Shown in pieces: positions 8,270 through 17,910 of a DNA stretch of 64,000 nucleotides (position 1 is its first letter; the number at the start of each line of letters is the position of its first letter). The stretch is from contig NZ_NNBJ01000025.1 in the NCBI RefSeq assembly GCF_002803085.1, positions 38,345 to 102,344 of the forward strand, read 5' to 3'. The notes under the pieces were generated by a model, which worked only from the letters and a program-made list of their open reading frames with translations, did no database searches and was not told where the DNA came from. The stretch comes from Streptomyces sp. CB01201 (GTDB lineage Bacteria > Actinomycetota > Actinomycetes > Streptomycetales > Streptomycetaceae). Made by a program: the position numbers and the translations under genes.

Positions 8270-11200
8270 CGGACCTGTCCGGCGCGGGAGTACGGGTTCT
8301 ACTGATCGCGACCGCGACCCATGAGGGCCCACTGCTGACGCCGGTCCCGGCAGCCGCCACCTCCTGCCGGGATCTGCAGGCGGTCATGACCGAACGCTGC
8401 GGGGTCCGGCCCGACCACCTGCGCACGCTGCTCGACCCGGCCGACGCGCAAACCATGGCGCGAGCCGTCGCCGAGGAAGCGCAGCGAGCGGACACCGTGC
8501 TGCTCGTCTACTTTATCGGGCACGGTCTGATCGGCCCGGACGGCGAGCTGTACCTGGCCGCCAGCAGCACCGACCGCCTCACCCCGGGGATGGCCGGGCA
8601 TCAGGCGCTGTCATTCACCTCACTGCGGCAAGCCCTGGAGGCGAGCCGGGCGTCGTCCGTCGTCGTCGTGCTCGACTGCTGCTTCTCCGGACGGGTTTCG
8701 TTGAGCGGCGGCCCGTCGTTGCCTGCGTTCTCGATGACGCCCGCGCACGGCATGTACCTCATGGGATCCGCGGAACAGCTGGCCCTTGCACCTCCCGGCG
8801 CACCACACACCGCGTTCACCGGCGCCCTCATAGAGGTGCTGACGCACGGCGACCCGCGCGGACTCCAGCAATTGACCTTGGACGCCGTGTTCGACGGAGT
8901 CTTCCGGGTCATGGGCGACCGGCAGGGGCCGCTGCCCCGCCGCCAGGCAGGGGACCGCTCGGGGCATCTCGTCCTCGCACCGAACCCGGCAGTGCCGGCG
9001 CAGCCCGAGCCCTCGCCGGACGTGGAGCCCGCGCCCGGCCGCTGCCCTTATCCGGGCCTGGACGCCTTCGGGGTGGACGACGCCGACGTGTACTTCGGGC
9101 GCGACGACATGACGGAGCGAGTGTTCGCCGCACTGACGGAAATGGCAGGATCGGATGAGCCGGGCCCGCTGATTCTGGTGGGCCCCTCCGGCTCAGGGAA
9201 GACCTCCCTGCTCAACGCCGGCCTCGCAGCCGGACTTCGCGAGCGAGGACTGCTCGGCACCACCTCTTGGCTACCGCTGCGCCTGACCCCCGGCAGGAGC
9301 CCGCTGCGGCACCTTGCAGCGCTGCTCGACCATCGTGCCGAGTCCACTGATCCACCGTGGGAGGCCTCCGACCGTACGACCGAGCTGGCCGGCCGACTGC
9401 TGGCCGGCCGACCTGAGCAGCGGCTCATCCTCGTCGTCGACCAGTTGGAGGAACTGTTCACGCTGTGCCCCGACCCGTCGGAGCGCACCGCGTTCCTGCG
9501 GGCGGTGACGGCCCTGGCACGGCCCTCTGGAGGGGACTCGCCGGGAGCCCTGGTGGTGCTTGCGCTCCGGGCGGACTTCTACGGTCAGGCTGCCGCGCAC
9601 CCCGAACTGCTGGCCGCTCTGCGCGACAACCAGCTGCTGGTCGAGCCGATGACCCCCGACGAACTCCGCGCCGCCGTCGACGGACCGGCCGCGGCCGCCG
9701 GCCTGGTCCTGGACGAGGGCCTCGCCGACGTGATCCTGCACGAGTTCGGCGCGACGACCGACCGGCAACCGGCAGCCGGGGCGCTGCCGCTGCTCTCCCA
9801 CGTCCTATGGGCGACCTGGCTGCGCCGCTCCGGATCGCGACTCACCGTCGCCCAGTACCGTGCCGCCGGGGGCATCGCCGAGGCGATCAAAACCACCGCC
9901 GACAACACGTACGACGGACTGGATCCGCAGGGCAGGGAAGCTGTCCGGCTCATGCTGCCCCGGCTGGTCCGCGTCGGAGAGGACACCGCGGACACCGCGC
10001 AGCCCGTGGACCGCTCCGCGCTCCTGCACGGCCTGCCCGACACTTCGGCCGCACAGCTAGCCCTCGACCGCTTCACCCGGGCCCGTCTGATCACCCTCGA
10101 CCACGACTCCGCCCGCATCAGCCACGAAGCGCTGCTGCGCGCCTGGCCCCTGCTGATGGAGTGGGTCGACGCGGACCGAGACTGGCTGCGTGCCCGTCAA
10201 CACCTCACCGCCGACGCAAGGGCATGGGAACGGGCCGGGCGGGAGTCCTCGCTGCTCTACCGGGGAAGCAGGCTGGCTGCCGTACGGGAACGCGCCGCGT
10301 CCTCACCGGCGGGCACGGACCCGCCTGACTCGGTGCTCGCCGAGTTCGTCGACGCCTCCTGGCGGCAGGAGCGCCGAGGCGCGCGCCGAACCCGGATTGC
10401 CATCGCGTTCCTCATGGTGCTCGTCGTACTGGCCACATCCGGACTGGTCGGCTCCGTGATTTTCCAGCATCGTGCGGAGCGATCAGGCGAACGCGACCTG
10501 GCCCGCTACCTCGCCGCCGAGGCCGAGGATCTCCGCGAACAGCAGCCCGGCCTGGCCAAACAGCTCAGCCTGGTCTCTTACCGGATGGACAAGGAGGCGG
10601 GACGCGGCGCGCTGCTCAACAGCCGGCGCACGCCCGGGGTGATCAACGCGGACGAGCAGGCCCAGGACCTCGCCTACAGCGGTGATGGCCGCGTCCTCGC
10701 CATCTCCGTCGGAGCCGCGATCGAGCTGCGCTTCCCGGGCGGAGCCGCCCGGGTCGAAGCAGGCCTGACCGGGCCCGTCACGATCAGCCGGGACGGTCGG
10801 ACGCTCGCCGCCGTCACCTACGACGAGCGGCAACCGACGACAGCGTGGATACGGCTGTGGGACATATCGGATCCCGGTCATCCGACGCAGACCGCCGCTC
10901 CACAACTGGAGCACAGCGTCCACGCGCTCGCACTCAGCGTTGACGCCAAGAGCCTGTACGGCGGCCTGTCGACCGGTGAGATCCGCGTCTGGGACATCGG
11001 CGACCGGACCGCGCCGAAGCCCCTCCCCGCGCTTACCGGCCATTCCGCGCGGCTCGACTCCCTGGCTGTGTCTCCTGAGCATGACCTCCTCGCCAGCATG
11101 AGCGTGGACGGCCACATCCAGCTCTGGAAGGCGGCCGACTCCGGACACCCCGAGCGCATCGCCGCGCTCGAGGGAGCGAAGTACGACCGCAGCGTGCTCG

Positions 11201-12783
11201 TGAACCAGAGGCCGCTTCACCGGGTGGCCTTCAGCCCCGACGGACGGATGCTCGCGGCTCCGGTCGTTCTGAGGAGCGGAGCCGCGCTCGGGCTGTGGCA
11301 GTTGGAGGTTCCCGACACGCCACGCAGGATGGAAAGGAAGGAGGACGACTCGACGATCGGATCATCCTGCATCGAGGGTCTGAACTCCCTGGTTTTCAGC
11401 CCGATCCGCGAGTACGTCGTCGGGGCCTGCGGCGGTACCTGGCAGGTGTGGATCTACCAGAAGACCGGCCTCTCCGTCACGCTTCTCTCCGGGGCGAAGG
11501 GCGGGGAGAGCACACTCCAGGAATCGGGGGCACTCCTGTTCGACCCCGCCAGTCCGCGCAAACTGTTACAGGCCACCGACCACGGGGTGCGCGTCTCCTA
11601 CCTCAACAACTCGGCCCAGCCAGGTGCCGAAAGCCTCATTCCGCTCACCCCCGGCACGGGAGCCCAGTTCGACTACCGGGTGGTCGGTGGGAAGAAGCTG
11701 ATCGCCCTCCAAGGAGTGCGCGTGAACTATCTGCTGGACGCGACGTCGCAGGACGACATCACGATCCTCAACAAGACGCGCTCCCCCGACATGTTCACCG
11801 GAGCGGACATCGCACTCAGCCCGGACGGAAAGCTCCTCGCCGACATCGAGGTCTACGAGAACGGCAAGACCGACCCGGACGGCAAGAAACAGGAAAACGT
11901 CGGTGTGCGGCTGCGCAGCACCTCGGCAGCCGACGGCACCGCACCACTGGCCACCATCGACGACCTGGACAATGGTGTGGCGGTGATCGCCTTCAGCCCC
12001 ACCGAGCCCGTCCTGGCTGTATCCGACATGAACGGCTTCAGAGACGGCAACGTCGCGAAACCGAGCGTTCGGATCTACGACATCGCCAACCCCGGTGCCC
12101 CACGCCAGATCGCCCGGATCGACGCGTCGTGCGTGATGCTCGAGTTTTCCCCCGACGGCAAATCGCTCCTCCTTGCCGACACCCCCTTCGCCGACAAGGA
12201 CGGCACCCGGCCCAAGCCCGCAGGCGAGCTGGAGAGCTGGGACCTCACCGATCCCGCACATCCGAAGCAGCAGTGGGCACGGCCGAGCGAGGCCGGTGTT
12301 AGCGCGGCGCACATCGCTTTCCGGCCGGACGGGAAGCTGCTCGCCCTCTACGACATCGACGGCACGCTGAGGCTGTGGCGCGTGGAGGGCCACCAGCTCA
12401 CCGAGGAGCTCTCCCGAGTCTCCTCAGGCATCTACGGCAGCCCGATGGCCTTCAGTCCCGATGGAACCCGCCTCGCCCTGATCGCGAAGAAGGCCGTGGG
12501 CGAGGATGCGCGCCCCGAGATCTGGGATCTCACCGATCCAACAAATCCCAGACGGAGTTCCTACCTGCCGAGCTCATCGGAGTACGTATCCGCACTCCGG
12601 TTCACCCCGGACGGCCAGTACCTCGCCCTCGTAAGGGCATCCTCAGGCGTAGAACTGTGGGACACCAACCCGGACCGGGCCATCGGCGACATCTGCGCAT
12701 CGGTCGGCGACCCCATCACCCGGCAGGAATGGAAGCACTACCTGCCCGACAAACCGTACGAGCCTCCGTGCCCTCCCTCCTGA
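8266..12783 (+). CDS. Caspase-like/nSTAND NTPase/WD40 conflict-system effector
   Basis: A 1505-aa multidomain protein. Residues 1-250 form a caspase-like C14 peptidase with the catalytic His in YFIGHGL (H86) and Cys in VVLDCCFSG (C139). An nSTAND AAA+ module follows, with Walker A GPSGSGKTS (from residue 306) and Walker B LILVVDQLEELF (D392). One transmembrane helix lies near 711-733. The C-terminal half (about 800-1490) is a WD40-like propeller with repeated SPDGKLLA blades. By analogy with STAND defence proteins, the propeller would sense a trigger, the NTPase oligomerise and the caspase cut targets, giving abortive infection or cell death. The trigger is unknown. The motif set is complete and it is coupled to the EACC1 gene. 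One TTA codon is present (CTG TTA CAG, near base 11566). Confidence 0.85.
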   Translation: MTDLSGAGVRVLLIATATHEGPLLTPVPAAATSCRDLQAVMTERCGVRPDHLRTLLDPADAQTMARAVAEEAQRADTVLLVYFIGHGLIGPDGELYLAASSTDRLTPGMAGHQALSFTSLRQALEASRASSVVVVLDCCFSGRVSLSGGPSLPAFSMTPAHGMYLMGSAEQLALAPPGAPHTAFTGALIEVLTHGDPRGLQQLTLDAVFDGVFRVMGDRQGPLPRRQAGDRSGHLVLAPNPAVPAQPEPSPDVEPAPGRCPYPGLDAFGVDDADVYFGRDDMTERVFAALTEMAGSDEPGPLILVGPSGSGKTSLLNAGLAAGLRERGLLGTTSWLPLRLTPGRSPLRHLAALLDHRAESTDPPWEASDRTTELAGRLLAGRPEQRLILVVDQLEELFTLCPDPSERTAFLRAVTALARPSGGDSPGALVVLALRADFYGQAAAHPELLAALRDNQLLVEPMTPDELRAAVDGPAAAAGLVLDEGLADVILHEFGATTDRQPAAGALPLLSHVLWATWLRRSGSRLTVAQYRAAGGIAEAIKTTADNTYDGLDPQGREAVRLMLPRLVRVGEDTADTAQPVDRSALLHGLPDTSAAQLALDRFTRARLITLDHDSARISHEALLRAWPLLMEWVDADRDWLRARQHLTADARAWERAGRESSLLYRGSRLAAVRERAASSPAGTDPPDSVLAEFVDASWRQERRGARRTRIAIAFLMVLVVLATSGLVGSVIFQHRAERSGERDLARYLAAEAEDLREQQPGLAKQLSLVSYRMDKEAGRGALLNSRRTPGVINADEQAQDLAYSGDGRVLAISVGAAIELRFPGGAARVEAGLTGPVTISRDGRTLAAVTYDERQPTTAWIRLWDISDPGHPTQTAAPQLEHSVHALALSVDAKSLYGGLSTGEIRVWDIGDRTAPKPLPALTGHSARLDSLAVSPEHDLLASMSVDGHIQLWKAADSGHPERIAALEGAKYDRSVLVNQRPLHRVAFSPDGRMLAAPVVLRSGAALGLWQLEVPDTPRRMERKEDDSTIGSSCIEGLNSLVFSPIREYVVGACGGTWQVWIYQKTGLSVTLLSGAKGGESTLQESGALLFDPASPRKLLQATDHGVRVSYLNNSAQPGAESLIPLTPGTGAQFDYRVVGGKKLIALQGVRVNYLLDATSQDDITILNKTRSPDMFTGADIALSPDGKLLADIEVYENGKTDPDGKKQENVGVRLRSTSAADGTAPLATIDDLDNGVAVIAFSPTEPVLAVSDMNGFRDGNVAKPSVRIYDIANPGAPRQIARIDASCVMLEFSPDGKSLLLADTPFADKDGTRPKPAGELESWDLTDPAHPKQQWARPSEAGVSAAHIAFRPDGKLLALYDIDGTLRLWRVEGHQLTEELSRVSSGIYGSPMAFSPDGTRLALIAKKAVGEDARPEIWDLTDPTNPRRSSYLPSSSEYVSALRFTPDGQYLALVRASSGVELWDTNPDRAIGDICASVGDPITRQEWKHYLPDKPYEPPCPPS

Positions 12784-13008
12784 GAAGACAGTCGCGGTCA
12801 CCGACATCGCCGCGGCCGGGGCTCCGTCGCCGAGCAGTTCGTGGGCGCCAGGCGTCAGCTGCACGGCCTGGTCGCGGTAGACGGCGTCGACCCGTGACTC
12901 GAGGGTAGGGAAGTGCGGGTAGAGCATGGCGATGCCCACCGGGCCTCGCGGGCAATCGCACGCATCGAGGTTTCGGCATCGCCCTGGCAACACGCCCAGA
13001 GTTGACAC

Positions 13009-13440
13009 AGAATCGAGCTGCAACATGCCGACGGTGTCGGAGTTCTGGATCATCTTGAACGCCCAGAAGTCGTCGAGCGGGACCTGGGCGGCGTAGTCGA
13101 GGTCGATGGTCTGGCCGTTGGTGCGATGGATCTCTGAGACGACGTGGGCCATCGCGGACTGCATCCGCACCCCGAGCACGTCGAGCTTGAGCAGGCCCAG
13201 GTCCTCCACGTCCTCCTTGTTGCCCTGGACCATGGGGTAGTTGCCGCCCGGGGTGGGCTGCACCGGCAGACGGTCGAGCAGAGTGCGGTCGGAGAGGATC
13301 ACTCCGCACGGGTGCATGGCGTAGCCGCGCGGCAGTGCGTCCAGCTGCTCGGCCAGCTCGAACAGCGGCCCGTACCGGTCGGCTTCGGCCGCAAGGCCCC
13401 GCAGCTCGGGCAGTTCGGCGAGCGCGCCGGCTATGTCGCA
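13009..13440 (-). pseudogene. DNA polymerase III alpha (DnaE/ImuC-type) internal fragment
   Basis: The minus strand encodes an uninterrupted piece of a DnaE-family polymerase: LFELAEQLDALPRGYAMHPC, GVILSDRTLLDRLPVQPT, QGNKEDVEDLGLLKLDVLG, SDTVGMLQLDS. Similarity stops abruptly at base 13009 and begins abruptly at 13440, where the next fragment takes over. The sequence resembles the error-prone DnaE2 group of Streptomyces. It has no start, stop or flanking domains, so it is a non-functional fragment captured by recombination. Confidence 0.75.
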
Positions 13441-13448
13441 GGCCCGCA

Positions 13449-14090
13449 GTGGAGAACTGGTTCACCGCCGTGTGGAACTACAACCTCGGCTTCAACCCGC
13501 CCTCCGACGCGGCGAACCACGGCGGGAACTGGGGCCTGGGGTGGTACAACAACCCGGCCAACCCGATCTACCAGAAGGGTTGGGGCCACCCGTTCATGAA
13601 CACCGACGCGGACGGCGCTAACGCCAACCGCGACGCAGCCCACCCGCAGGACTGGCCGTACGAGGTCAAGGTGATGGGCTGGGCCGCCTGGTCCATCGAC
13701 ACCGGCTACTCCTACTCCACCTCTGGCCGCCAGGACTGGCCCGGCGAGACCGGATTCTCCTCGGCCGGATTCCGGCCCGCCTGGTGGGACACCAATTCCT
13801 CCCGCACTCTTGTCTTGCCGGCCCTGGGCGTCTTCTGCAACAGCGCCAACAACTGCAATCCGGACATCCCTCCCAACTGCACGGACGAAGCGTGCTACGC
13901 GCAGTACTGGTGGCACCAGCCCAACGCGACGTGGAAGGGGGACTGCGCTACCCAGTGTGGTCACGAGAGCCTCAAGTACCAGACGCTGGTCTCCGAGCCG
14001 GGGCGCGGCTATCGCCTGCAGACCGGCACGCCGGTCTGCAGCGGGGCTCCAACCGGATCCCAGGTCGTCACTTCTATCCCCAGCGGGACA
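13449..14090 (+). pseudogene. Fragment of a secreted golvesin-domain-type protein
   Basis: From ENWFTAVWNYNLGFNPPSD through NWGLGWYNNPANPIY to WPGETGFSSAGFRPAWW the sequence matches, from memory, the conserved aromatic-rich module of large secreted Streptomyces proteins with golvesin-like C-terminal domains. It is followed by a Cys-containing segment (CNSANNCNPDIPPNC, CYAQYWW). The N terminus is cut at the junction with the dnaE fragment and the C terminus runs into an unrelated segment. Interpreted as an internal fragment. Confidence 0.6.
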
Positions 14091-14112
14091 CCGACGTGGG
14101 GCGATGGTCGGC

Positions 14113-14321
14113 GCGCGGTGGTTGCTATTGCTGCTCGGGGGCTATCCGTCGTTTCGGCTGCTGCTTTTGCGGCCGACCACACCATGGGTGGGGGCGTCAA
14201 TGTCGCTCATGCGGGTGTGCTGGCCGTGATGGCAACTGCTGTTGTCCTGTGGCAGCGCTTCCTTTGGCCGGCACTGATCGTGCATGCCCTCTACGACGCG
14301 TGCGTGTTCGCAGGGGGCTGA
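14113..14321 (+). pseudogene. CPBP/CAAX-protease-like C-terminal fragment
   Basis: The last 70 residues of the same open frame look like the end of a CPBP-family intramembrane protease: GVLAVMATAVVLWQRFLWP is a transmembrane helix, and LIVHALYDACVF holds the conserved His of the last motif. The preceding helices and the Glu-Glu motif are absent, so this is a 3' fragment fused by recombination to the secreted-protein fragment. Confidence 0.5.
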
Positions 14322-14722
14322 CAGTTCGGGGCGCCGGCATCGAGGTTCGCCCATGACGACATGATGTCCTGCGAGCCCGGCCGCCACGACCTCCGATCCC
14401 ACCGCCAGAGGTTGGAAGAAGCCGGTCTGCCCGGTGCGCTGCCGTGGCAGGCAAGCCTATGCCGCGGTGCCTCTGCGGCAGTTGCACCGGAAGGGGGCTG
14501 GAGGGTTGCTTGCGGAGGTGCACTAGGAATTGCACCGGAGGTGTGACCGTGAGTGGGGACCCCCGATCCGTGATCATGAGCTTTCCCCCTGTCAGACCGC
14601 GTGGGCAAGCCCGTTTCCAGCGACGACACCTCTAGTACGCGATAGCCGGACAGAGGTCAGGCGCGGAGCGAGCGGGGACGGCGCACCTTCCACGACGCCC
14701 GGCCGGGCGGGATCCTGGTGGG

Positions 14723-14914
14723 GTGCCGAGGAAGCCGACCAGGTGCTGTGTGCAGTGCCGTTCGCCGTTGCTGGGGGATGCCGGCCCCAACCGTCGTTAC
14801 TGCGGCTCGACCTGCCGCAGCCGTCACTGGCGGCGCGTCCAGCGCCACCAGGAGATCTATCGGCGGGCCGTGGAGGGCCTGGGGCTGATGAGGGGCGAGA
14901 TCGTGTGCGCGTAG
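14723..14914 (+). CDS. Small zinc-ribbon-like protein
   Basis: A 63-aa basic protein from a GTG start. Two cysteine pairs, CVQC (with an extra Cys before) and CGSTC, can bind one zinc ion, and a basic helix (RSRHWRRVQRHQEIYRRAVE) follows. Such small proteins recur in Streptomyces genomes and plasmids, probably as DNA- or RNA-binding or accessory factors; the function is unknown. The short length and lack of an obvious Shine-Dalgarno sequence reduce certainty. Confidence 0.55.
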   Translation: MPRKPTRCCVQCRSPLLGDAGPNRRYCGSTCRSRHWRRVQRHQEIYRRAVEGLGLMRGEIVCA

Positions 14915-15245
14915 GGCCGTTGCCCTGCCTGCGGTGTGCACGCTTCGATCCGTAAGCGAACGGACTCGGTGTACTGCTCGCCCCGGTGTCCCCGCGCTCG
15001 GAGGATGCGCCGCGCCGCCACGGGCGGCTCGTGACGCATCCGAACGATCGTGGCGTTACGCGTCACCGCGTGACGCCTGCTCGTCACGATGGAAGGCGGC
15101 CCTCGCCGGGCAAGAGCCCCGGCGAGCGAGTGCCCGGGGTGGAAGTTCCGTCGCCAGCTGCACCGGCCATCCGCCCCGGGCGGTGCCAGCCTAGTGAGTG
15201 GCGTAGAGGGTTCGGGCGGCGGGTGCCACGTTGCTCTGCCGCTAG
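14915..15245. other. Gene-free stretch with GTGACGC-type repeats
   Basis: No supported gene. Around 15030-15100 the heptamer GTGACGC or its complement recurs: GTGACGC at 15031, a perfect inverted repeat GCGTCAC-CGC-GTGACGC at 15060-15076 and CGTCACG near 15091. This may be an operator or a replication/transfer site, but nothing nearby identifies a partner. Confidence 0.4.
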
Positions 15246-16142
15246 GCCGTTTCCTTCGGATCACCTGGCTGCCCAGATGAAGATGGCGGCGATGTGGAGT
15301 CCAGCGAGGTAGATGGTGGCCGTCTTGTCGTAGCGAGTGGCCAGACCGCGCCACTGCTTGAGCTTGTTGATGCAGCGCTCGACGGTGTTTCGCTGCTTGT
15401 ATGCCTCGCGGTCGAAGGCCGGCGGCCGGCCGCCGAGTCGGCCGAGCCGCTTGCGGTGGGCGGCCTGGTCGGCGGGCTGCGGGATCACCGCCCGGATGCC
15501 GCGGCGCCGTAGATAGCGGCGGATTGCCCGGGACGAATAGGCCTTGTCCGCCAGCACCGTGTCCGGGGTGATTCTGGGACGGCCGGTCTGTCGAGGCACC
15601 CGTAAGCGGTTCATGACCTGCACGAAGGCAGGTGCATCACCGGCTTGTCCGGCCGTGAGAACGAACGCCAGGGGTCGGCAGCGGCCGTCGGCCGCGAGGT
15701 GGATCTTCGTAGTCAGTCCGCCGCGGGAGCGGCCGATGGCGTGATCGCCGGGTTCGCCGGCCGGGGCCCCTTTTTGCGGGCCCCGGCCGCGTGCTGATGG
15801 GCCCGCACGATCGTGGAGTCCACCGACACCGCCCAGTCGAGGTCGCCTTCGGCATCGGCCTGGGCGAGGAGGGCGGTGAAGACCTTCGCCCAGGTCCCGT
15901 CCGCGGCCCACATGCGCAGGCGGTTGTGGGCGCCCTTCCACGGACCGAAGTGCTCGGGCAGGTCCATCCACGGTGTGCCCGTGCGGTATTTGAATGCGAT
16001 CGCGTCGATCACCTGCCGGTGATCCCGCCACCGCCCGCCTCGCCGAGGCGTCCGGTCCGGCAGCAACGGCTCGATGCGTGCCCACTGGGCGTCAGTCAAC
16101 GACACACATCAACCAACGATCCGATGATCTGAAGGAAACGGC
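15246..16142 (-). mobile_element. IS5-family (IS427-like) insertion sequence, apparently intact
   Basis: The ends are inverted repeats, GCCGTTTCCTTCGGATCA on the left and the reverse complement of GATCTGAAGGAAACGGC on the right. CTAG directly flanks both sides (15242-15245 and 16143-16146), a probable target duplication. The element is about 897 bp and holds one transposase split over two frames, typical of the IS427 group. The clean duplication suggests a recent insertion. Confidence 0.85.
15261..16105 (-). CDS. IS5-family DDE transposase, two frames joined by -1 frameshifting
   Basis: ORF A (16105 to 15713) starts MSLTDAQWARIEPLLPDR and carries the first catalytic Asp in DWAVSVDSTIVRAHQHAAG. 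ORF B runs on to 15261 with HAIGRSRGGLTTKIHLAAD, the second Asp in TVLADKAYSS and the Glu region RNTVERCINKLKQWRG. The switch can take place at AAAAAGGGG (15775 to 15767 on the minus strand), a credible -1 slip site. Together they form a full-length transposase of about 270 aa. All landmarks are present, so it may be active. Confidence 0.85.
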
Positions 16143-16230
16143 CTAGTCCTGCCTCGCTTTCTTACTTGTGCTGCGGTCGCGGTTGTCCTGTCTCAGATAG
16201 GTCCGGGTGGTGCGAGTTGCTGACCTGGGG

Positions 16231-16250
16231 TGCCCGGACTTGCGTGAGAC
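16231..16250 (+). repeat. 20-bp repeat, left copy, upstream of the PyrE-like gene
   Basis: TGCCCGGACTTGCGTGAGAC differs at two adjacent positions from the copy at 17027-17046. A shorter third copy (TGCCCGGACATC) is at 17078-17089. The pair encloses the PyrE-like gene. They may be terminal repeats of a lost IS or ends of a small mobile unit. Confidence 0.6.
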
Positions 16251-16367
16251 ACGGCAAAGGCTGATCGTCGCGACGATCTCCGGGCACCGTGTGGCTGGCT
16301 TCGATGTCTCAGTGTCGTTTCACCCTGGTGCCGAGGTAGGACCGGTCGGCTGAGAGACTTCGGTCCT

Positions 16368-16892
16368 GTGACTTCTTCGAGCCTTGCCCGCCAGATCCAT
16401 GCTGCTTCCCACCTGACCGGCAACTTCGTGCTCCGGTCCGGCCTCACTGCCACCGAGTACTTCGATAAGTACCGCTTCGAAGGTGATCCCGTTCTTCTGG
16501 ACGCCATCGCCAGGGAGATGGCCCAGCTCGTGCCGGAAGGCACGGAGGTGTTGGCCGGCCTTGAGATGGGCGGGATTCCGGTGGTGACCGCCCTCGGACG
16601 ACACACCGGGCTGCCCTGTGCCTTCGTCCGCAAGCAGGCCAAGCCCTATGGGACATGCCGCCTCGCTGAAGGCGCTGACATCGTGGGCCGGCGAGTCCTG
16701 GTCGTGGAAGATGTGGTCACCAGCGGCGGGCAGATCGTGCTGTCCACCACCGAGTTGCGTGCTCTCGGCGCGGACGTCCGCGAGGCGTTGTGCGTCATCG
16801 ACCGCCAGCAGGGCGGCGCCGAGGCACTTGCTGGTGAAGGGATCGGACTGGTGTCGTTGCTGACCGCGGACGATCTCCGTGCAGCAGTCTGA
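16368..16892 (+). CDS. Orotate phosphoribosyltransferase-like protein (PyrE family)
   Basis: The 174-aa protein has the PRTase fold: FVLRSGLTATEYFDKYRFE near the N terminus, GLEMGGIPVVTALG, the FVRKQAKPYGTC loop and the PRPP-binding motif RVLVVEDVVTSGGQ. Its length is normal for actinobacterial PyrE. The reaction would join orotate (or a related base) to PRPP to give OMP. The GTG start has no strong ribosome binding site. It stands alone, not with pyrimidine genes, and lies between 20-bp repeats, so it is probably an accessory copy; a role in nucleotide salvage or in modifying another base is possible. Confidence 0.8.
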   Translation: MTSSSLARQIHAASHLTGNFVLRSGLTATEYFDKYRFEGDPVLLDAIAREMAQLVPEGTEVLAGLEMGGIPVVTALGRHTGLPCAFVRKQAKPYGTCRLAEGADIVGRRVLVVEDVVTSGGQIVLSTTELRALGADVREALCVIDRQQGGAEALAGEGIGLVSLLTADDLRAAV

Positions 16893-17205
16893 CCATCCCG
16901 ATCACAGTTCCGGATCAGTGCGGTAGCAGGGTCCGTGACCGGGCCTCCGGTACGACGCCAACCAGCCGCGACGACCGTAGACACGACGGCGACGGCGTAT
17001 CCGGAGAAGACCGAGACTTCACTTGATGCCCGGACTTGGCTGAGACGTCAGCTCACTTGCCCGGAGATCTCCGAGACTGCCCGGACATCACAGAGGCAGG
17101 ACAGCGGTGACGTCTTGTGGGCCGATGCTCGGGGGATGTAAGTCCTGTATCTTTTTGTGTGGGTGGTTGTTGGCGGTCAGGTGGGTGCGTGGGTGGAGGG
17201 TGGTT
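16893..17205. other. Gene-free stretch with CCGGAC/GAGAC repeats
   Basis: No supported gene. It contains the right 20-bp repeat, a partial third copy, and several CGAGAC or TGAGAC motifs spaced like the multiple terminal repeats of IS21-type elements. No transposase is left here. Confidence 0.4.
17027..17046 (+). repeat. 20-bp repeat, right copy, downstream of the PyrE-like gene
   Basis: TGCCCGGACTTGGCTGAGAC is 18/20 identical to 16231-16250 and in the same orientation. Confidence 0.6.
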
Positions 17206-17910
17206 GTGGTGATTCATCCTGAGCGGGTGGGACTGGTGCGGACGCGTGAGCTGTTGGCCCGGGACATGGGTATGGCGATGGGGACGTTCCGGAATCGGAA
17301 GCCGTACGCCGAGCCGGGTTTTCCCCGGCCGGTGAGCTCGCCGGGTGCGCGGGTGATGCTGTGGGACGGCGGGCAGACCGATGCCTACCGGGCCGGGGAT
17401 CCGGTCCCTGCCTTGCCGGAGCCGGGTGGTGCTGGGGATCTGCTGGATCGTCAGGAGGTGGCGGCGGAGCTGGGTGTGGCGCCGCGGACCTGGGACGGCT
17501 ACAAGAGGGACCCTCGGGTCGCGGAGCACTTGGTGGTGGTCTGTGGAGTGGAGCACTGGCCGCGGGGCATCGTGCGTGAGTTCCAGCAGGCGCGGCCGGG
17601 TAAGAGCGGTGCGACGGGCCGGCCCCGCGGCAGTGCGAACGTGCTTCCCCGCGGCCAGGCCGAGGACAGGGTGGCCGCGTTGCTGGCCGCCCGGCCGGCC
17701 ATCACGATTTCCGAGGCGTGTGACGCCCTGGGCATCGCGCCGGCCACCGCCCAGCGGGCCCTGGCCCAGGTCCGGGGGAAGCGCATCGCCGAACTCGTGG
17801 AGGCCGAGCCGGGCTTCTCCTTCACCGCGGCCGCCGAGGAGCTCGGCTATCCGCCGGCCGTGCGCAGAGCCGCCGTGGAAGCAGCCCGTATGGCGGGGAG
17901 CCGCACATGA
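17206..17910 (+). CDS. Hypothetical DNA-binding-like protein
   Basis: About 234 aa. It contains two helix-turn-helix-like segments: LLDRQEVAAELGVAPRTWDGY, followed by a short basic region, and ARPAITISEACDALGIAPATA in the C-terminal half. The closing segment AAAEELGYPPAVRRAAVEAAR is also helical. Proteins like this are common in Streptomyces integrative elements, where they often act as excision or replication accessory factors; that role is inferred here. Several GTG codons occur in a row at the start; one of them, just after GGAGGG, was chosen. The next frame starts with an overlapping ATGA. Confidence 0.55.
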   Translation: MVIHPERVGLVRTRELLARDMGMAMGTFRNRKPYAEPGFPRPVSSPGARVMLWDGGQTDAYRAGDPVPALPEPGGAGDLLDRQEVAAELGVAPRTWDGYKRDPRVAEHLVVVCGVEHWPRGIVREFQQARPGKSGATGRPRGSANVLPRGQAEDRVAALLAARPAITISEACDALGIAPATAQRALAQVRGKRIAELVEAEPGFSFTAAAEELGYPPAVRRAAVEAARMAGSRT

